Positions 37,902 to 46,595 of a stretch of 64,000 nt of DNA are shown here, piece after piece. This DNA comes from Saprospiraceae bacterium. Its GTDB lineage: Bacteria; Bacteroidota; Bacteroidia; Chitinophagales; Saprospiraceae. Positions within the stretch are counted from its first letter, which is position 1. Each line of letters opens with the position of its first letter. Position numbers and translations under genes: made by a program. A model generated the notes under the pieces. It did not search any database. It was not told where the DNA came from and saw only the letters and a program-made list of their open reading frames with translations. The stretch spans positions 682,001 through 746,000 of the forward strand of contig JADJNW010000004.1 in assembly GCA_016714085.1 (NCBI GenBank), in the 5' to 3' direction.

Positions 37902-37945
37902 AAGAGGCTCATGGAATCTTAGGATTTGATGAGCTTCTTTTTATA
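37902..37945 (+). terminator. Rho-independent terminator after the M16 gene
   Basis: AGAGGCTCAT (37903-37912) pairs with ATGAGCTTCT (37929-37938) with one G-T pair, followed by a T-rich tract. Confidence 0.85.
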
Positions 37946-37989
37946 TTTCAATGTTTGTAAGCCTCTACACCCTTTGCCTGTAACCTTCC

Positions 37990-38032
37990 CAACTTTTCAA
38001 GCCTTCAATTTTTCAACCCTTCAACTATTTTT
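37990..38032. repeat. 8-nt iterated array in the glgE leader
   Basis: TTCAA recurs every 8 nt (ACTTTTCAA, GCCTTCAA, TTTTTCAA, CCCTTCAA) within the 366-bp spacer between the M16 gene and glgE. The rest of that spacer holds the terminator and AT-rich leader sequence; no other feature seen. Confidence 0.8.
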
Positions 38033-38186
38033 CCTAATATTGCTTGTGAAAATCCAATTGCCTAACCAAAAGGCATTGACCATTGATAATGTCATTGGCA
38101 TCCCTTCGGGATTGACTATCAGTAATAATAGTTGAAATGGAAATTATCCTGGTACAAATGCTTACTTTTTAATACGCCTATAAAAT

Positions 38187-40126
38187 ATGAGAAATCGCGT
38201 CATTATTGAAAATCTCAAGCCGGAAATCGATGGCGGTTCATTTTTCATCAAGCGCGTCGTAGGAGAAAAAGTGGACGTGAGCGCCGATATTTTCTCGGAT
38301 GGACACGATACCTTGCGCGCCTCGCTTTGGTACAAACACGAAAATGAAAAAAAATGGAGCGAAATCTTTATGAGAGACCATCCAAATGATATTTGGACGG
38401 CGAGTTTTACAGTCGAGCAAAAGGGTTTTTATACTTACAAAATTGAAGCCTGGGTCGATCATCTGATGACTTGGCTCAAGGGTTTTCGCAAAAAATATGA
38501 AGATGGGCAGCAAATGAGCGTGGAACTGCAAATTGGTGCTCGCCTCCTTCGCCAAACCGCGAAAAGTTATGCCAAAACCAAAGCAAAAAATATTGTAGAA
38601 ATCGCACTTTCTTTGGAGGAAGACACCTATGAACACGCAGTGGATACGGTGCTGAGCAAGGATTTTGCGCAATTGGTGCACGACCATCCGATGAAGCAAT
38701 TTCAAACCGAATACGATAAAAATCTTCGGGTACGTGTCGGGCGTGAAAAGGAATTATTTAGTACCTGGTACGAATTATTCCCGCGTTCGGCCAGCGTAGA
38801 ACCCAATAAACATGGCACTTTCAAGGATGTGGAAAAACTGTTGCCCCGCATTCAGGAAATGGGATTTGATGTACTATATATGCCACCGATCCATCCGATT
38901 GGCGAATTAAATCGCAAAGGCAAAAACAATTCGGTGACAGCATTGGACGGTGAACCCGGCTCCCCTTGGGCGATAGGCAGTAAACAAGGCGGTCATAAAG
39001 ATATTCATCCTGAGCTTGGTACACTTGCAGATTTTATACATTTGATTAAAGAAGCGGCTAAATATGATATTGAAATAGCGATGGATATTGCCTTCCAATG
39101 CGCACCCGATCATCCCTGGATCAAGGAGCATCCCGATTGGTTTCTTTGGCGCCCCGATGGCACGATCGCTTATGCCGAAAATCCGCCTAAAAAATACCAG
39201 GATATTGTACCCATCAATTTTGAGTCGGACGACTGGGAAAATCTCTGGAATGAACTCAAAAGTGTCTTGATTTACTGGTGCGAGCAAGGCATTGAAATTT
39301 TCAGAGTGGACAATCCGCACACCAAACCCTTCCGATTTTGGGAATGGGCGATCACCGAAGTACACAATCAATTTCCCGATGCGATTTTCTTATCAGAATC
39401 TTTTACGCGTCCAAAAGTGATGGCAGAACTCGCTAAAGGCGGCTTCACGCAAAGTTATACCTATTTCACTTGGCGCACCACGCATAAGGAAATGGAAGAA
39501 TATTTAACCGAGTTGACTCAGACCGAGTTGCGTGAATTTTTCCGACCCAATTTCTACAACACACCCGATATCCTGCCTTACGAACTCATGGGCGCGGACT
39601 CTAATGCTTTTGCTTTGCGCTATGCGATGGCGGCGACATTGTCGAGCAATTATGGCTTGTACGCCCTGCTTACGAATTTCTTGAAAATACAGGTAACGAG
39701 GCGACCGGCAAAGATGAATATTATAATTCGGAGAAATATGAAATGCGTCATTATGATTGGAATGCTCGCAATCGGCTCACCGATTTGTACACCGCTGTGA
39801 ATCGAATTCGCAAGGAAAATAAGGCATTACAGACTACCTGGAATATTCATTTCACGCGCACCGATAATGAACAATTAATGAGTTATGTAAAATTGACGGA
39901 CGATAATAGTAATATTATTTGGTGTATTGTAAATTTTGATACAAAATTTAAACAGGCAGGTTGGATAGAAGTTCCTAAGAAGCTGCTTGGCATCGAAGGC
40001 CGCGTCAATCTTAGGGTGACAGACCTTTTGATTAATGAAACTTATTATTGGTTTAATGATTGGAATTATGTGGAATTAAATCCTTCTAAATATCCGATTC
40101 ATATCTTTAAAGTGGAGAAGAATTAA
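38187..40126 (+). CDS. glgE: Alpha-1,4-glucan:maltose-1-phosphate maltosyltransferase, frameshifted
   Basis: About 646 residues of the GH13_3 family. The N-terminal DUF3416-type beta domain has FFIKRVVGEKVDVSADIFSDG. The catalytic barrel has STWYELFPRSAS, MGFDVLYMPPIHPIG and AMDIAFQCAPDHPWIKEHPDWF. The nucleophile is in IEIFRVDNPHTKPF, the acid/base in IFLSESFTRP, and the C-terminal part is MRHYDWNARN. GlgE extends alpha-glucan chains with maltose-1-phosphate. One base (G) is missing near 39662; restoring it gives NYGLYGPAYEFLENTGNEA and rejoins the frame ending at 40126. No treS, pep2/mak or glgB is adjacent. Confidence 0.9.
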
Positions 40127-40161
40127 TTATTACACTATATAATATTTTGAATTTTAAAAAT

Positions 40162-41182
40162 ATGAATCGTCGTTTACCCGCAGAATGGGAGCCGCAAAGC
40201 GCGGTGCAGTTCACTTTTCCGCATAAAAACACCGATTGGGCGGAGGTATTGGATTTTGTAATTCCCGGTTTTGTAGAAGCGATCGAAGTCGTGAGCCGCT
40301 ACGAAAAAGTATTAGTTGTTTGTGATAATATCGAAGATGTAAAATCGAAATTATTACACGTTAATAAAGAGAGTTTAATATTGGTCGAAATTCCTTCCAA
40401 TGATACCTGGGCACGCGATCACGGCGGCATCACCATTTTTGAAGATGGAAAGCCCGTCCTGCTTGACTTTGTATTCAATGGCTGGGGCTTAAAATTTGCA
40501 GCAGATAAAGATAATTTAATAACACGTCGTTTATTTGATAATAATATTTTTTAAAATCCATGATATTCGGCACGGTGGCCTGGTGCTGGAAGGCGGTAGC
40601 ATTGAATCCGATGGGCAAGGCACTTTATTAACAACAACGCAATGTTTATTATCTCCCAATCGAAATCCGCATTTGAGTAAGGAAGAAATTGAAGCTAAAC
40701 TGAAAGACATATTCGGATTAAAACAAATATTATGGTTGCATCATGGACATATCATAGGCGATGATACCGATGCGCATATTGATACTTTAGCACGATTTTG
40801 TAATGAAAATACGATTGCTTATGTGCAATGCACCGATTATGATGATGAACATTACACTTCTTTAAAAAAAATGGAAGAAGAATTACAATCTTTTCGTCAA
40901 TTGAATGGTGAACCTTATAAGCTCGTGCCGCTTCCTCTGCCCAGCCCGACTTACGATCCAAAAGATTTACATCGATTACCGGCTACTTATGCTAACTTCT
41001 TGATTATCAATGATGCAGTGCTAATGCCTTTGAATGACACGCCCGAAGATGAGCTTGCCTTGGCGCAATTACAAAACTGTTTCCCCGATCGCACCGTTAT
41101 TGGTATTAATTGTAGCGCTTTCACTTTGCAGCATGGTTCTTTACATTGTGTGACCATGCAATATCCGACTGGAGTGCTTTAA
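40162..41182 (+). CDS. aguA: Agmatine deiminase (PPAD-type amidinotransferase fold), frameshifted
   Basis: About 340 residues. The ATG at 40162 (MNRRLPAEWEPQSAVQFTFP) is the family start; an upstream TTG is ignored. Catalytic features of the guanidino-modifying superfamily are DTWARDHGGI, GGLVLEGGSIESDGQGTLLTT, HGHIIGDDTDAHIDTLARF and the C-terminal Cys in LQHGSLHCVTMQYP. The enzyme converts agmatine to N-carbamoylputrescine. The frame breaks at a T run (about 40545-40552); one extra T gives FFKIHDIRHGG. It is followed 69 bp later by aguB, which uses its product. Together they form the agmatine route to putrescine. Confidence 0.92.
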
Positions 41183-41192
41183 ATTAAAGGGT

Positions 41193-41219
41193 TTTGGCGT
41201 ATTTTAAAAATGCGCCAAA
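41193..41219 (+). promoter_or_regulatory. Intercistronic hairpin between aguA and aguB
   Basis: TTTGGCG and CGCCAAA form a 7-bp stem with an AT-rich loop that itself pairs (ATTTTAAAAAT). No T-run follows, so it may affect mRNA stability rather than termination. Confidence 0.5.
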
Positions 41220-41251
41220 CATAATATGATATATAATTTTGAACTTGAAAT

Positions 41252-42145
41252 ATGAAACCTGCAACCAAAATAAAAATAGGATTAGTCCAGCAAAAATGTG
41301 TCGAAGATAAAGCAATCAATATTGCTAAAAGCCTGGAAGGCATCAAAGCTTGCGTGGCGAAAGGCGCGGAATTAGTGGTATTGCAGGAGTTACACACAGG
41401 AATTTACTTTTGTCAGGCAGAAGATACCAGTATGTTTGATCTCGCCGAGCCGATTCCCGGCCCTTCCTATCATATTTTTGCAGAAGCGGCAAAAGAACAT
41501 CATATTGTATTAATAACTTCCTTATTTGAAAAGCGCGCACCAGGCATATATCATAATACGGCGGTTGTTTTTGATAAAGATGGCTCGATGGTTGGTAAGT
41601 ACCGCAAAATGCACATTCCTGATGATCCGGCATATTATGAAAAATTTTATTTTACCCCCGGCGATTTAGGATTCAAACCCGCAGAAACTTCCCTCGGAAA
41701 GCTTGGTGTGCTCGTGTGCTGGGATCAGTGGTATCCTGAAGGCGCGCGATTGATGGCGCTGGCAGGCGCGGAAATGCTCATTTATCCGACCGCGATTGGC
41801 TGGGAAAGTACGGATGCACAAGAAGAAAAAGACCGTCAATTCGGTGCCTGGCAAATCAGTCAGCGCGGACACGCCGTGGCGAATGGCTTACCCGTGATTG
41901 CTGTGAACCGCGTCGGCTACGAAAAAGATTGGACCGAAGTGACCGGCGGCATTCAATTCTGGGGACAAAGTTTTGTAGCAGGTCCCCAGGGCGAAATTTT
42001 ATATCAAGCCCCGGTAGATCAAGAAGATTTTGCAGTAGTAGAAATTGACAAACAACGCACCGAAAACGTGCGCCGTATCTGGCCTTTCTTTCGGGATAGA
42101 AGGATTGATGCGTATGGGGATTTGGGGAAAAGGTATATTGATTAA
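41252..42145 (+). CDS. aguB: N-carbamoylputrescine amidase (nitrilase superfamily)
   Basis: 297 residues with the nitrilase-superfamily triad: Glu in LVVLQELHTGIYF, Lys in GKYRKMHIPDD and Cys in LGVLVCWDQWYPEGARLMAL. The YEKFYFTPGD and GRQ-like DRQFGAWQ stretches match the AguB subgroup. It hydrolyses N-carbamoylputrescine to putrescine, CO2 and ammonia, completing the pathway begun by AguA. The final 92 bases (42054-42145) are repeated at 42660-42751 with one mismatch, beyond a toxin-antitoxin-like pair (see findings). Confidence 0.95.
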   Translation: MKPATKIKIGLVQQKCVEDKAINIAKSLEGIKACVAKGAELVVLQELHTGIYFCQAEDTSMFDLAEPIPGPSYHIFAEAAKEHHIVLITSLFEKRAPGIYHNTAVVFDKDGSMVGKYRKMHIPDDPAYYEKFYFTPGDLGFKPAETSLGKLGVLVCWDQWYPEGARLMALAGAEMLIYPTAIGWESTDAQEEKDRQFGAWQISQRGHAVANGLPVIAVNRVGYEKDWTEVTGGIQFWGQSFVAGPQGEILYQAPVDQEDFAVVEIDKQRTENVRRIWPFFRDRRIDAYGDLGKRYID

Positions 42146-42152
42146 AATTTTA

Positions 42153-42347
42153 TCAAGCCACTTCGTATTCAAATTTAGTGGGCAAAGGCATTTTCTGAGA
42201 AGCGTTTAAAATTTCAATCGCCACAATCGCTCCATTTTCATCATAATCTATTATAATGCCTGGTTTTTCTGAATCGCTTTCCTCTATCGGCGCATCACTC
42301 AAACGAATGTACAAGACATCTAAAGATTGATCATATTTTATTTTCAT
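42153..42347 (-). CDS. DUF2283-domain protein, putative antitoxin
   Basis: 64 residues matching DUF2283: KIKYDQSLDVLYIRLSD at the start, then EKPGIIIDYDENGAIVAIEIL. These small beta-rich proteins are regularly found after DUF4258 genes and are regarded as probable antitoxins. Its ATG overlaps the DUF4258 stop (ATGA-type overlap, 42344-42347). It faces aguB tail to tail with a 7-bp gap. Confidence 0.88.
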   Translation of the reverse strand: MKIKYDQSLDVLYIRLSDAPIEESDSEKPGIIIDYDENGAIVAIEILNASQKMPLPTKFEYEVA

Positions 42348-42592
42348 TGCCAGTATTTATTAATTTTGGAAGTTTTATAAACCGTTATGACTACTGGAGG
42401 AACTTTATTTGTATTAACGAAAACGCGCAACAGATAGTTCTTTTCTCCAGATTTTAATATAGATTGATACACTTGCAAGCCATCTTCCTCCACAATCTGG
42501 TCAGGATTTTCTACCACAGCCAATACTTCTTCTTCCGAAATTTTCCGAAAAGCCAATTGATCGGTGGCGTGTAGCGAAATACTTATCTCCAT
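42344..42592 (-). CDS. DUF4258-domain protein, putative toxin
   Basis: 82 residues of DUF4258: ISLHATDQLAFRKISEEEVLAVVENPDQIVEEDG (H-x-x-x-Q/R-x-x-x-R-x-I pattern) and then NYLLRVFVNTNKVPPVVITVYKTSK. The fold is compared with RelE/mRNA-interferase-like toxins, though activity is not generally proven. It is encoded first in a two-gene operon with DUF2283. A -7-like element (TATTTTTG on the minus strand, 42612-42619) lies 20 bp upstream, and the duplicated aguB tail begins 41 bp beyond that. Confidence 0.85.
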   Translation of the reverse strand: MEISISLHATDQLAFRKISEEEVLAVVENPDQIVEEDGLQVYQSILKSGEKNYLLRVFVNTNKVPPVVITVYKTSKINKYWQ

Positions 42593-42659
42593 ACCAAGTA
42601 CACTATTTTTACAAAAATATAAAGAATTACTATTGAAAGAAAACTTTGCAATATTATAA

Positions 42660-42751
42660 AACGCACCGAAAACGTGCGCCGCATCTGGCCTTTCTTTCGG
42701 GATAGAAGGATTGATGCGTATGGGGATTTGGGGAAAAGGTATATTGATTAA
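42660..42751 (+). repeat. Orphan second copy of the aguB 3' end
   Basis: 92 bases identical to 42054-42145 (the last codons and stop of aguB) except T42076/C42682. The two copies are direct repeats 606 bp apart and enclose the DUF2283/DUF4258 pair exactly: the identity ends at the aguB stop codon on the right and abruptly on the left. Confidence 0.97.
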
Positions 42752-42806
42752 GGGCCGGGATATGTAATAATATAATGTTATTTAGTTTTTATTTTTCCAA
42801 TTCCAG

Positions 42807-43136
42807 CTACGCTTTTCGGACAAATTCGGATTTCAATGCCATCGGGCCAAATCCATCAATTTTACAATCAATATTGTGGTCACCATCTGTCAAACGAATG
42901 TTTTTCACTTTCGTTCCTGCTTTAATGGGTTTAGGAGCTCCTTTTACAGGTAGATTTTTTATGATAATCACCGAATCTCCATTATTTAGTTCGTTGCCGT
43001 TTGAGTCAAGCACTTTTAATGTCTCCCCTTCCATTTTTTCAGCTGGATTCCACTCATTGCCACATTCTGGGCACGCATAAATTTCATCCCTTAACGAATA
43101 GCCGTATGGGGAGTTACATTTTGGGCAAGATTTCAT
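42807..43136 (-). CDS. yjdM: PhnA/YjdM-family zinc-ribbon protein
   Basis: 109 residues. An N-terminal zinc ribbon, CPKCNSPYGYSLRDEIYACPECGNEW, is followed by the PhnA C-terminal SH3-like domain with DSNGNELNNGDSVIIIKNLPVKG and IKAGTKVKNIRL. The family was once called alkylphosphonate-utilisation protein PhnA, but its members are not phosphonate hydrolases as such and the role is unclear. Complete and typical in length. Monocistronic, with an AT-rich 5' region. Confidence 0.93.
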   Translation of the reverse strand: MKSCPKCNSPYGYSLRDEIYACPECGNEWNPAEKMEGETLKVLDSNGNELNNGDSVIIIKNLPVKGAPKPIKAGTKVKNIRLTDGDHNIDCKIDGFGPMALKSEFVRKA

Positions 43137-43243
43137 TTTTATAATACTTTTAATTGATTATTAATGGTTTGCGTATGTGTGCATTATGTAATTCATCTGA
43201 TTACGAGCGACAAATTATTACATTTCAATAAATTAAGCAAATA

Positions 43244-44071
43244 TTATTTAATCGAATTCAACCATTCAAATGCTTTATACACCGCTTGATGATAAATCGT
43301 AGCGTGATCTTTATCCGGGAAGTATTGAAAATGGGTGTGTAAATATGGATTTTTTTGTAATGTTTTATATAATTTTTTAGCGTCGCGCTTCATGACTTTA
43401 CCTTCTTTACCAACCGCGATGTAAATTTCTAGTTTTTCGGAAACGCCTGTAAATGTTGGCGTTTTGGCTAAAAGCGATTCTTGATCCCACCATAAGCTTG
43501 GGCTTATTATGATATATTTATTAAAAAGTTTGGAATGATTAAATAAAATCTCCGTAGCTAAAAGCCCGCCAAGCGATTGCCCAATAAGGGTTTTGGAATT
43601 ATTTACTTTATATTGCTTTTCTATAAAAACTTGTAATTCTTTTTCAATAAATGTAATAAATTTACCGGAGCCGCCCGTGGTTGGATAATCTTTTTTATCT
43701 TTCTCAATGGTGGTAGGGTAGGTGAAATCTCTTCTCCTGTCCACATTGGCGATGCCCACTACAATGGATTTTGGTAAAATATTCACCCACGAAAAATTAC
43801 AAAATTGCACCAATCCAACAATATGAATAAAATCTTCATCCGCAGCGCCATCGAGTAAATAAATAACAGGATAATTAATAGTATCATCTTTATTATAACC
43901 TTCAGGAAGGTAAATATTTAATATTCTTTTTTCAGCAAGTATAGACGATTCAATTTCAAGTATTTCGCCTAAAACAAAAGGCTCGCTTTGCAATAATTTT
44001 ATATCCGTTTGCCCGCTCAGAATTTGCGTTATAGAACAAAAATATAATAAGGTGATAAATATTTGCTTCAT
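43244..44071 (-). CDS. Secreted alpha/beta-hydrolase (esterase D / Fes-type)
   Basis: 275 residues with a signal peptide (LLYFCSITQILSGQ). The putative esterase fold shows RILNIYLPEGYNKDD, PVIYLLDGAADEDF, the nucleophile elbow LIGQSLGGLLATEIL (GxSxG), SLWWDQESLL and a C-terminal catalytic His in DKDHATIYHQAVYKAF. It resembles Bacteroidota esterases of the YbbA/IroE/Fes type, which cleave esters in the periplasm; the substrate is not predictable. Transcribed alone. Confidence 0.87.
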   Translation of the reverse strand: MKQIFITLLYFCSITQILSGQTDIKLLQSEPFVLGEILEIESSILAEKRILNIYLPEGYNKDDTINYPVIYLLDGAADEDFIHIVGLVQFCNFSWVNILPKSIVVGIANVDRRRDFTYPTTIEKDKKDYPTTGGSGKFITFIEKELQVFIEKQYKVNNSKTLIGQSLGGLLATEILFNHSKLFNKYIIISPSLWWDQESLLAKTPTFTGVSEKLEIYIAVGKEGKVMKRDAKKLYKTLQKNPYLHTHFQYFPDKDHATIYHQAVYKAFEWLNSIK

Positions 44072-44224
44072 ATTATTTTTAAAATTAAAAGCTTGTACTG
44101 CAATGATCTGCTGCTGCTTTCAAGGAAACATTTACAAATATATTGAACATCGACTTAATAAGTCCGTTTTACCAAAGTTATTATGTATTTCATTAATTTT
44201 ATTCACAAAACGAAATAATTAGCT

Positions 44225-44440
44225 ATGAAAAGGAGTATAGGTTTTTTATTAATCATAGTAGGTATAGGGCTTGGCATCTTTGGCTTTACAAAATTGGATG
44301 ATAGCGAAGCAGGCATAGAAATTGGCAACCTGGAGATTAAGGCGGAAGATCAGGAAGCCAGGAACGATGCGTATGTTTGGATCGGATTGGGCTTTGCAGG
44401 GTTATTGGGAGGTATATTTCTTGTTAATAAAAAGAGTTGA
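44225..44440 (+). CDS. Small two-helix membrane protein
   Basis: 71 residues with two membrane helices: IGFLLIIVGIGLGIFGF at residues 4-21 and AYVWIGLGFAGLLGGIFLV at about 48-67. They are joined by an acidic loop (DDSEAGIEIGNLEIKAEDQEARND). It resembles small DUF3185-like proteins, but I do not assign it firmly. The hairpin at about 44501-44531 with T5 downstream probably ends its transcript. Confidence 0.7.
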   Translation: MKRSIGFLLIIVGIGLGIFGFTKLDDSEAGIEIGNLEIKAEDQEARNDAYVWIGLGFAGLLGGIFLVNKKS

Positions 44441-44548
44441 TATTTAGCTGGGAAAGGTAATCATGATATAAATATTATTCGCTTTAAAATTTTTTAATAA
44501 AAGGGTGTTATCTTTAGAAAGAGGACATCCTTTTTATTTTGCTTTAAT

Positions 44549-44581
44549 AAAAAAAGGTCGGCACGAATGCTCGCGCCGACC
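44549..44581 (-). terminator. Rho-independent terminator of the hsp20 gene(s)
   Basis: GGTCGGC (44556-44562) and GCCGACC (44575-44581) form a perfect GC-rich stem. Read on the minus strand it is followed by seven T (44549-44555). Confidence 0.9.
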
Positions 44582-44655
44582 CGAAATAAACACCTAAAAC
44601 CCTATTAACTAACCTTATTCTTTTGAATCATCAAAAGTATTTGATTCTCAATTAC

Positions 44656-45096
44656 TTACTTGATCTCAATCGCACGCACTGTCTCGACTTTCGTTGCCTT
44701 CGTTTTAGGCAGCGTGAGCTTCAACACGCCATTGGCGTAGGTCGCAGCGATGTCGTCAGCTTTTACAGTTTCCGGCAGCGCGAAGCTGCGGCTGAAGGAA
44801 GTGTAATTAAACTCCCGGCGAGTGTATTTGCCGTCTTTCACTTCGTCGCTTTTCTCTTTTTTCGCTGCAATGCTCAGATTTCCCTTATCCACACTGATCT
44901 CAAAATCCGCTTTATCCAAGCCCGGCGCGGCTACTTCTACTTTGTAGGCGCTTTCGGTCTCTATCACATTTATAGACGGCGTATTGTATGTAAAATCACT
45001 TCCAAAAACGTCGGCGATGTTCCGATTGAAAAAATCATCAAAGAAACCCCGGAATTCTTTCGCCGAAAATGTCGGTTCAAATTTCACAATGTTCAT
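44656..45096 (-). CDS. Hsp20 / alpha-crystallin small heat-shock protein
   Basis: 146 residues with the alpha-crystallin domain: SYKVEVAAPGLDKADFEISVDKGNLSIAAKKE, RREFNYTSFSRSFALPETV and the conserved ANGVLKLTLPK (AxxxNGVLxLxxPK). A C-terminal I-x-I (AIEIK) completes it. It acts as an ATP-independent holdase for unfolding proteins. It is the downstream member of a tandem Hsp20 pair with the gene at 45181. The two share the same domain plan but differ in sequence, as expected after old duplication. Confidence 0.95.
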   Translation of the reverse strand: MNIVKFEPTFSAKEFRGFFDDFFNRNIADVFGSDFTYNTPSINVIETESAYKVEVAAPGLDKADFEISVDKGNLSIAAKKEKSDEVKDGKYTRREFNYTSFSRSFALPETVKADDIAATYANGVLKLTLPKTKATKVETVRAIEIK

Positions 45097-45180
45097 AGTA
45101 TTATACGTTTAGATGAACAAATTTGTTGCACAATAAGACTCCCTGGAACGTCACATTTAAGTCAATTTTAACAATTTTGC

Positions 45181-45633
45181 TTACAGAATCTCGATAGTGC
45201 GCGCCGGTTTCGGCTTTGCTTCTTCTTTTTTCGGCAAAGTGACGTTCAAAATGCCATTTACATAAGTAGCGTCAATCGCGTCGGTCGATACGGTTTCCGG
45301 CAAGTGGAAGGTGCCGCTAAATTCGCTGTAGCTGAACTCCAATTTGCGTACTTTTTCGCCTTCTTCGCGTTTCACTTCTTTCTTAGCAGCAATCGTCAAC
45401 ACATTTTTGTCCACATTCACCGTGAAATCACCTTTTTCCAGGCCCGGTGCAGCCACTTCGATGCGGAAGTTATCAGCGGTTTCTACTACATTCACATTCG
45501 GGCTGTTTTTCACGCCGTTTCCGTTCGCAAAAGTGGGCAAATCCGTGCGCAAAAACTCATCAAAAATGCGGTCAAACGTAGGTGTAGCAAAGCGTGTACG
45601 TCCGTTGGCCGGTTTTACATTTACAAGTGTCAT
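45181..45633 (-). CDS. Hsp20 / alpha-crystallin small heat-shock protein (second copy)
   Basis: 150 residues. The N-terminal arm is NGRTRFATPTFDRIFDEFLR, followed by the alpha-crystallin domain NFRIEVAAPGLEKGDFTVNVDKNVLTIAAKKE, LEFSYSEFSGTFHLPETV and YVNGILNVTLPKKEEAKPKPA. It ends in a TIEIL-type I-x-I motif. Same family and role as its neighbour; they are 84 bp apart and may be co-transcribed, with the terminator at 44549 after the second gene. Confidence 0.95.
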   Translation of the reverse strand: MTLVNVKPANGRTRFATPTFDRIFDEFLRTDLPTFANGNGVKNSPNVNVVETADNFRIEVAAPGLEKGDFTVNVDKNVLTIAAKKEVKREEGEKVRKLEFSYSEFSGTFHLPETVSTDAIDATYVNGILNVTLPKKEEAKPKPARTIEIL

Positions 45634-45856
45634 GGTTATACTTTTTTTTGGTTGTTTTTAAAAATCAAATGACAAACTCATCTGTACAAACCATATTCCA
45701 ATAGCGTTTTTCGGAATTTTTTGCAGTAGAAATGTAAAAATGAAATGCCAAAAAGTCAGTTTGATATGATTTTTAATGACAAATTGACAAAATTGGGCAT
45801 GAATGACACGAACCTTTCCAGAATTTCAATGGATACATATTGGAACGATCAACTGA

Positions 45857-46110
45857 TTTGCCAGTTTTATAGTGAAAGATGCCGCTTAAAAAGTATAAGT
45901 CGCCATATTTATAATGAAAGATGTCATTTAACAAGTGTTAGCTGTCATATTTATAATGAAATATGCCACCTAACAAGTAAAAATGCATCAATGTTGCAGA
46001 TGCCATCTTATGTTGTATCTGGCAAGTTACAACATAAATCTGCAGATTCTGCGTTGTATTTGCCATCTTACACGTAAAATATGGCAGATTCAATATTATA
46101 GATGGCAGCT
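45857..46110. repeat. Second 21-bp-period array (42-bp dimeric units)
   Basis: GATGCC/GTCGCC-type cores recur every 21 bp at 45857, 45878, 45899, 45920, 45941, 45962 and 45983. The units alternate: one type contains ATATTTATAATGAAA and the other TTAACAAGTGTTA, giving a 42-bp dimer about three times. Looser TGCCATCTTA-type copies continue to about 46110, some inverted (TATGGCAGATTC, AGATGGCAGC). An open frame (45745-46077) crosses it, but it looks like a by-product of the period. Confidence 0.8.
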
Positions 46111-46232
46111 GCGGAATATTTTTTGGTAGAAAAATAAGGGACATTACAGATTAAAACAGCAGGTAATACTACTAAAGCGGCAGCCATAGGGTAGGAGATG
46201 GTAGATTATTTATAAAACGAACTATTGCTTTT

Positions 46233-46400
46233 GATAAAACCCATAGGGTTGAAATAATTATACCCCTTAACAATCCTAATCTTCTCAAACCCTAGCAGGG
46301 TGGCACAATCAAAATCCTTGACGGTGTCACCTCTACGAGGTTCTAGATTCTTGTTTTAATTTAATGCTATAAATATTTTACCCCTTCAGGGTTCATCCTT
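46233..46400. repeat. Cluster of small palindromes, REP-like
   Basis: Four short GC-capped hairpins sit in 170 AT-rich bases: AACCC-ATA-GGGTT (about 46238-46250), ACCCT-AGCA-GGGT (about 46289-46301), ACCTC-TAC-GAGGT (about 46329-46341) and ACCC-CTTC-AGGGT (about 46380-46392). No ORF. They resemble repetitive intergenic palindromes; the CCTC-TAC-GAGG type shares its TAC loop with the element at 20886-21031. Confidence 0.65.
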
Positions 46401-46406
46401 TCCGAC

Positions 46407-46524
46407 TTCTAACTTCGTACTTCCAACTTCCCCTTACAACCGCTTCACACTCGGCTTCAAGTCCGTCAAATCTGCAATTTTCACTGGCTTGCCGCTTTCG
46501 ATGGTATTGCGGGCGGCGATGCCG
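46407..46524 (-). pseudogene. Remnant: 3' end of a Gfo/Idh oxidoreductase gene
   Basis: 118 bp align with 47373-47490 (the 3' end of the gene at 47400) with seven mismatches. They include the same stop-proximal peptide, GIAARNTIESGKPVKIADL (Ser for Thr, and a final Met for Leu, in the intact gene), plus the downstream 7-nt array. Nothing upstream of the tail remains; the sequence changes abruptly into the promoter of the UPF0175 gene. Confidence 0.9.
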
Positions 46525-46542
46525 AAGCGTTTTATGTTTGCA

Positions 46543-46550
46543 TAAGTTTG
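46543..46550 (+). promoter_or_regulatory. -7 promoter element of the UPF0175/DUF3368 operon
   Basis: TAAGTTTG matches TAnnTTTG. It lies 45 bp before ATG 46596 and directly after the end of the oxidoreductase remnant. A -33 element is not obvious. Confidence 0.5.
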
Positions 46551-46595
46551 AATTTTTTCGCAATTTTCGGTGTTTTCTACACAAAAAGAAAGATT

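Noticed and set aside
40530..40556. Programmed frameshifting at the T run in aguA
   Set aside because: The T run is slippery in principle, but similar breaks occur in many unrelated genes at different homopolymers with no shared stimulatory structure. Assembly error is simpler.
42775..43080. Plus-strand ORF opposite yjdM
   Set aside because: It is antisense to a complete zinc-ribbon protein with recognisable domains; its composition is that of a shadow frame.
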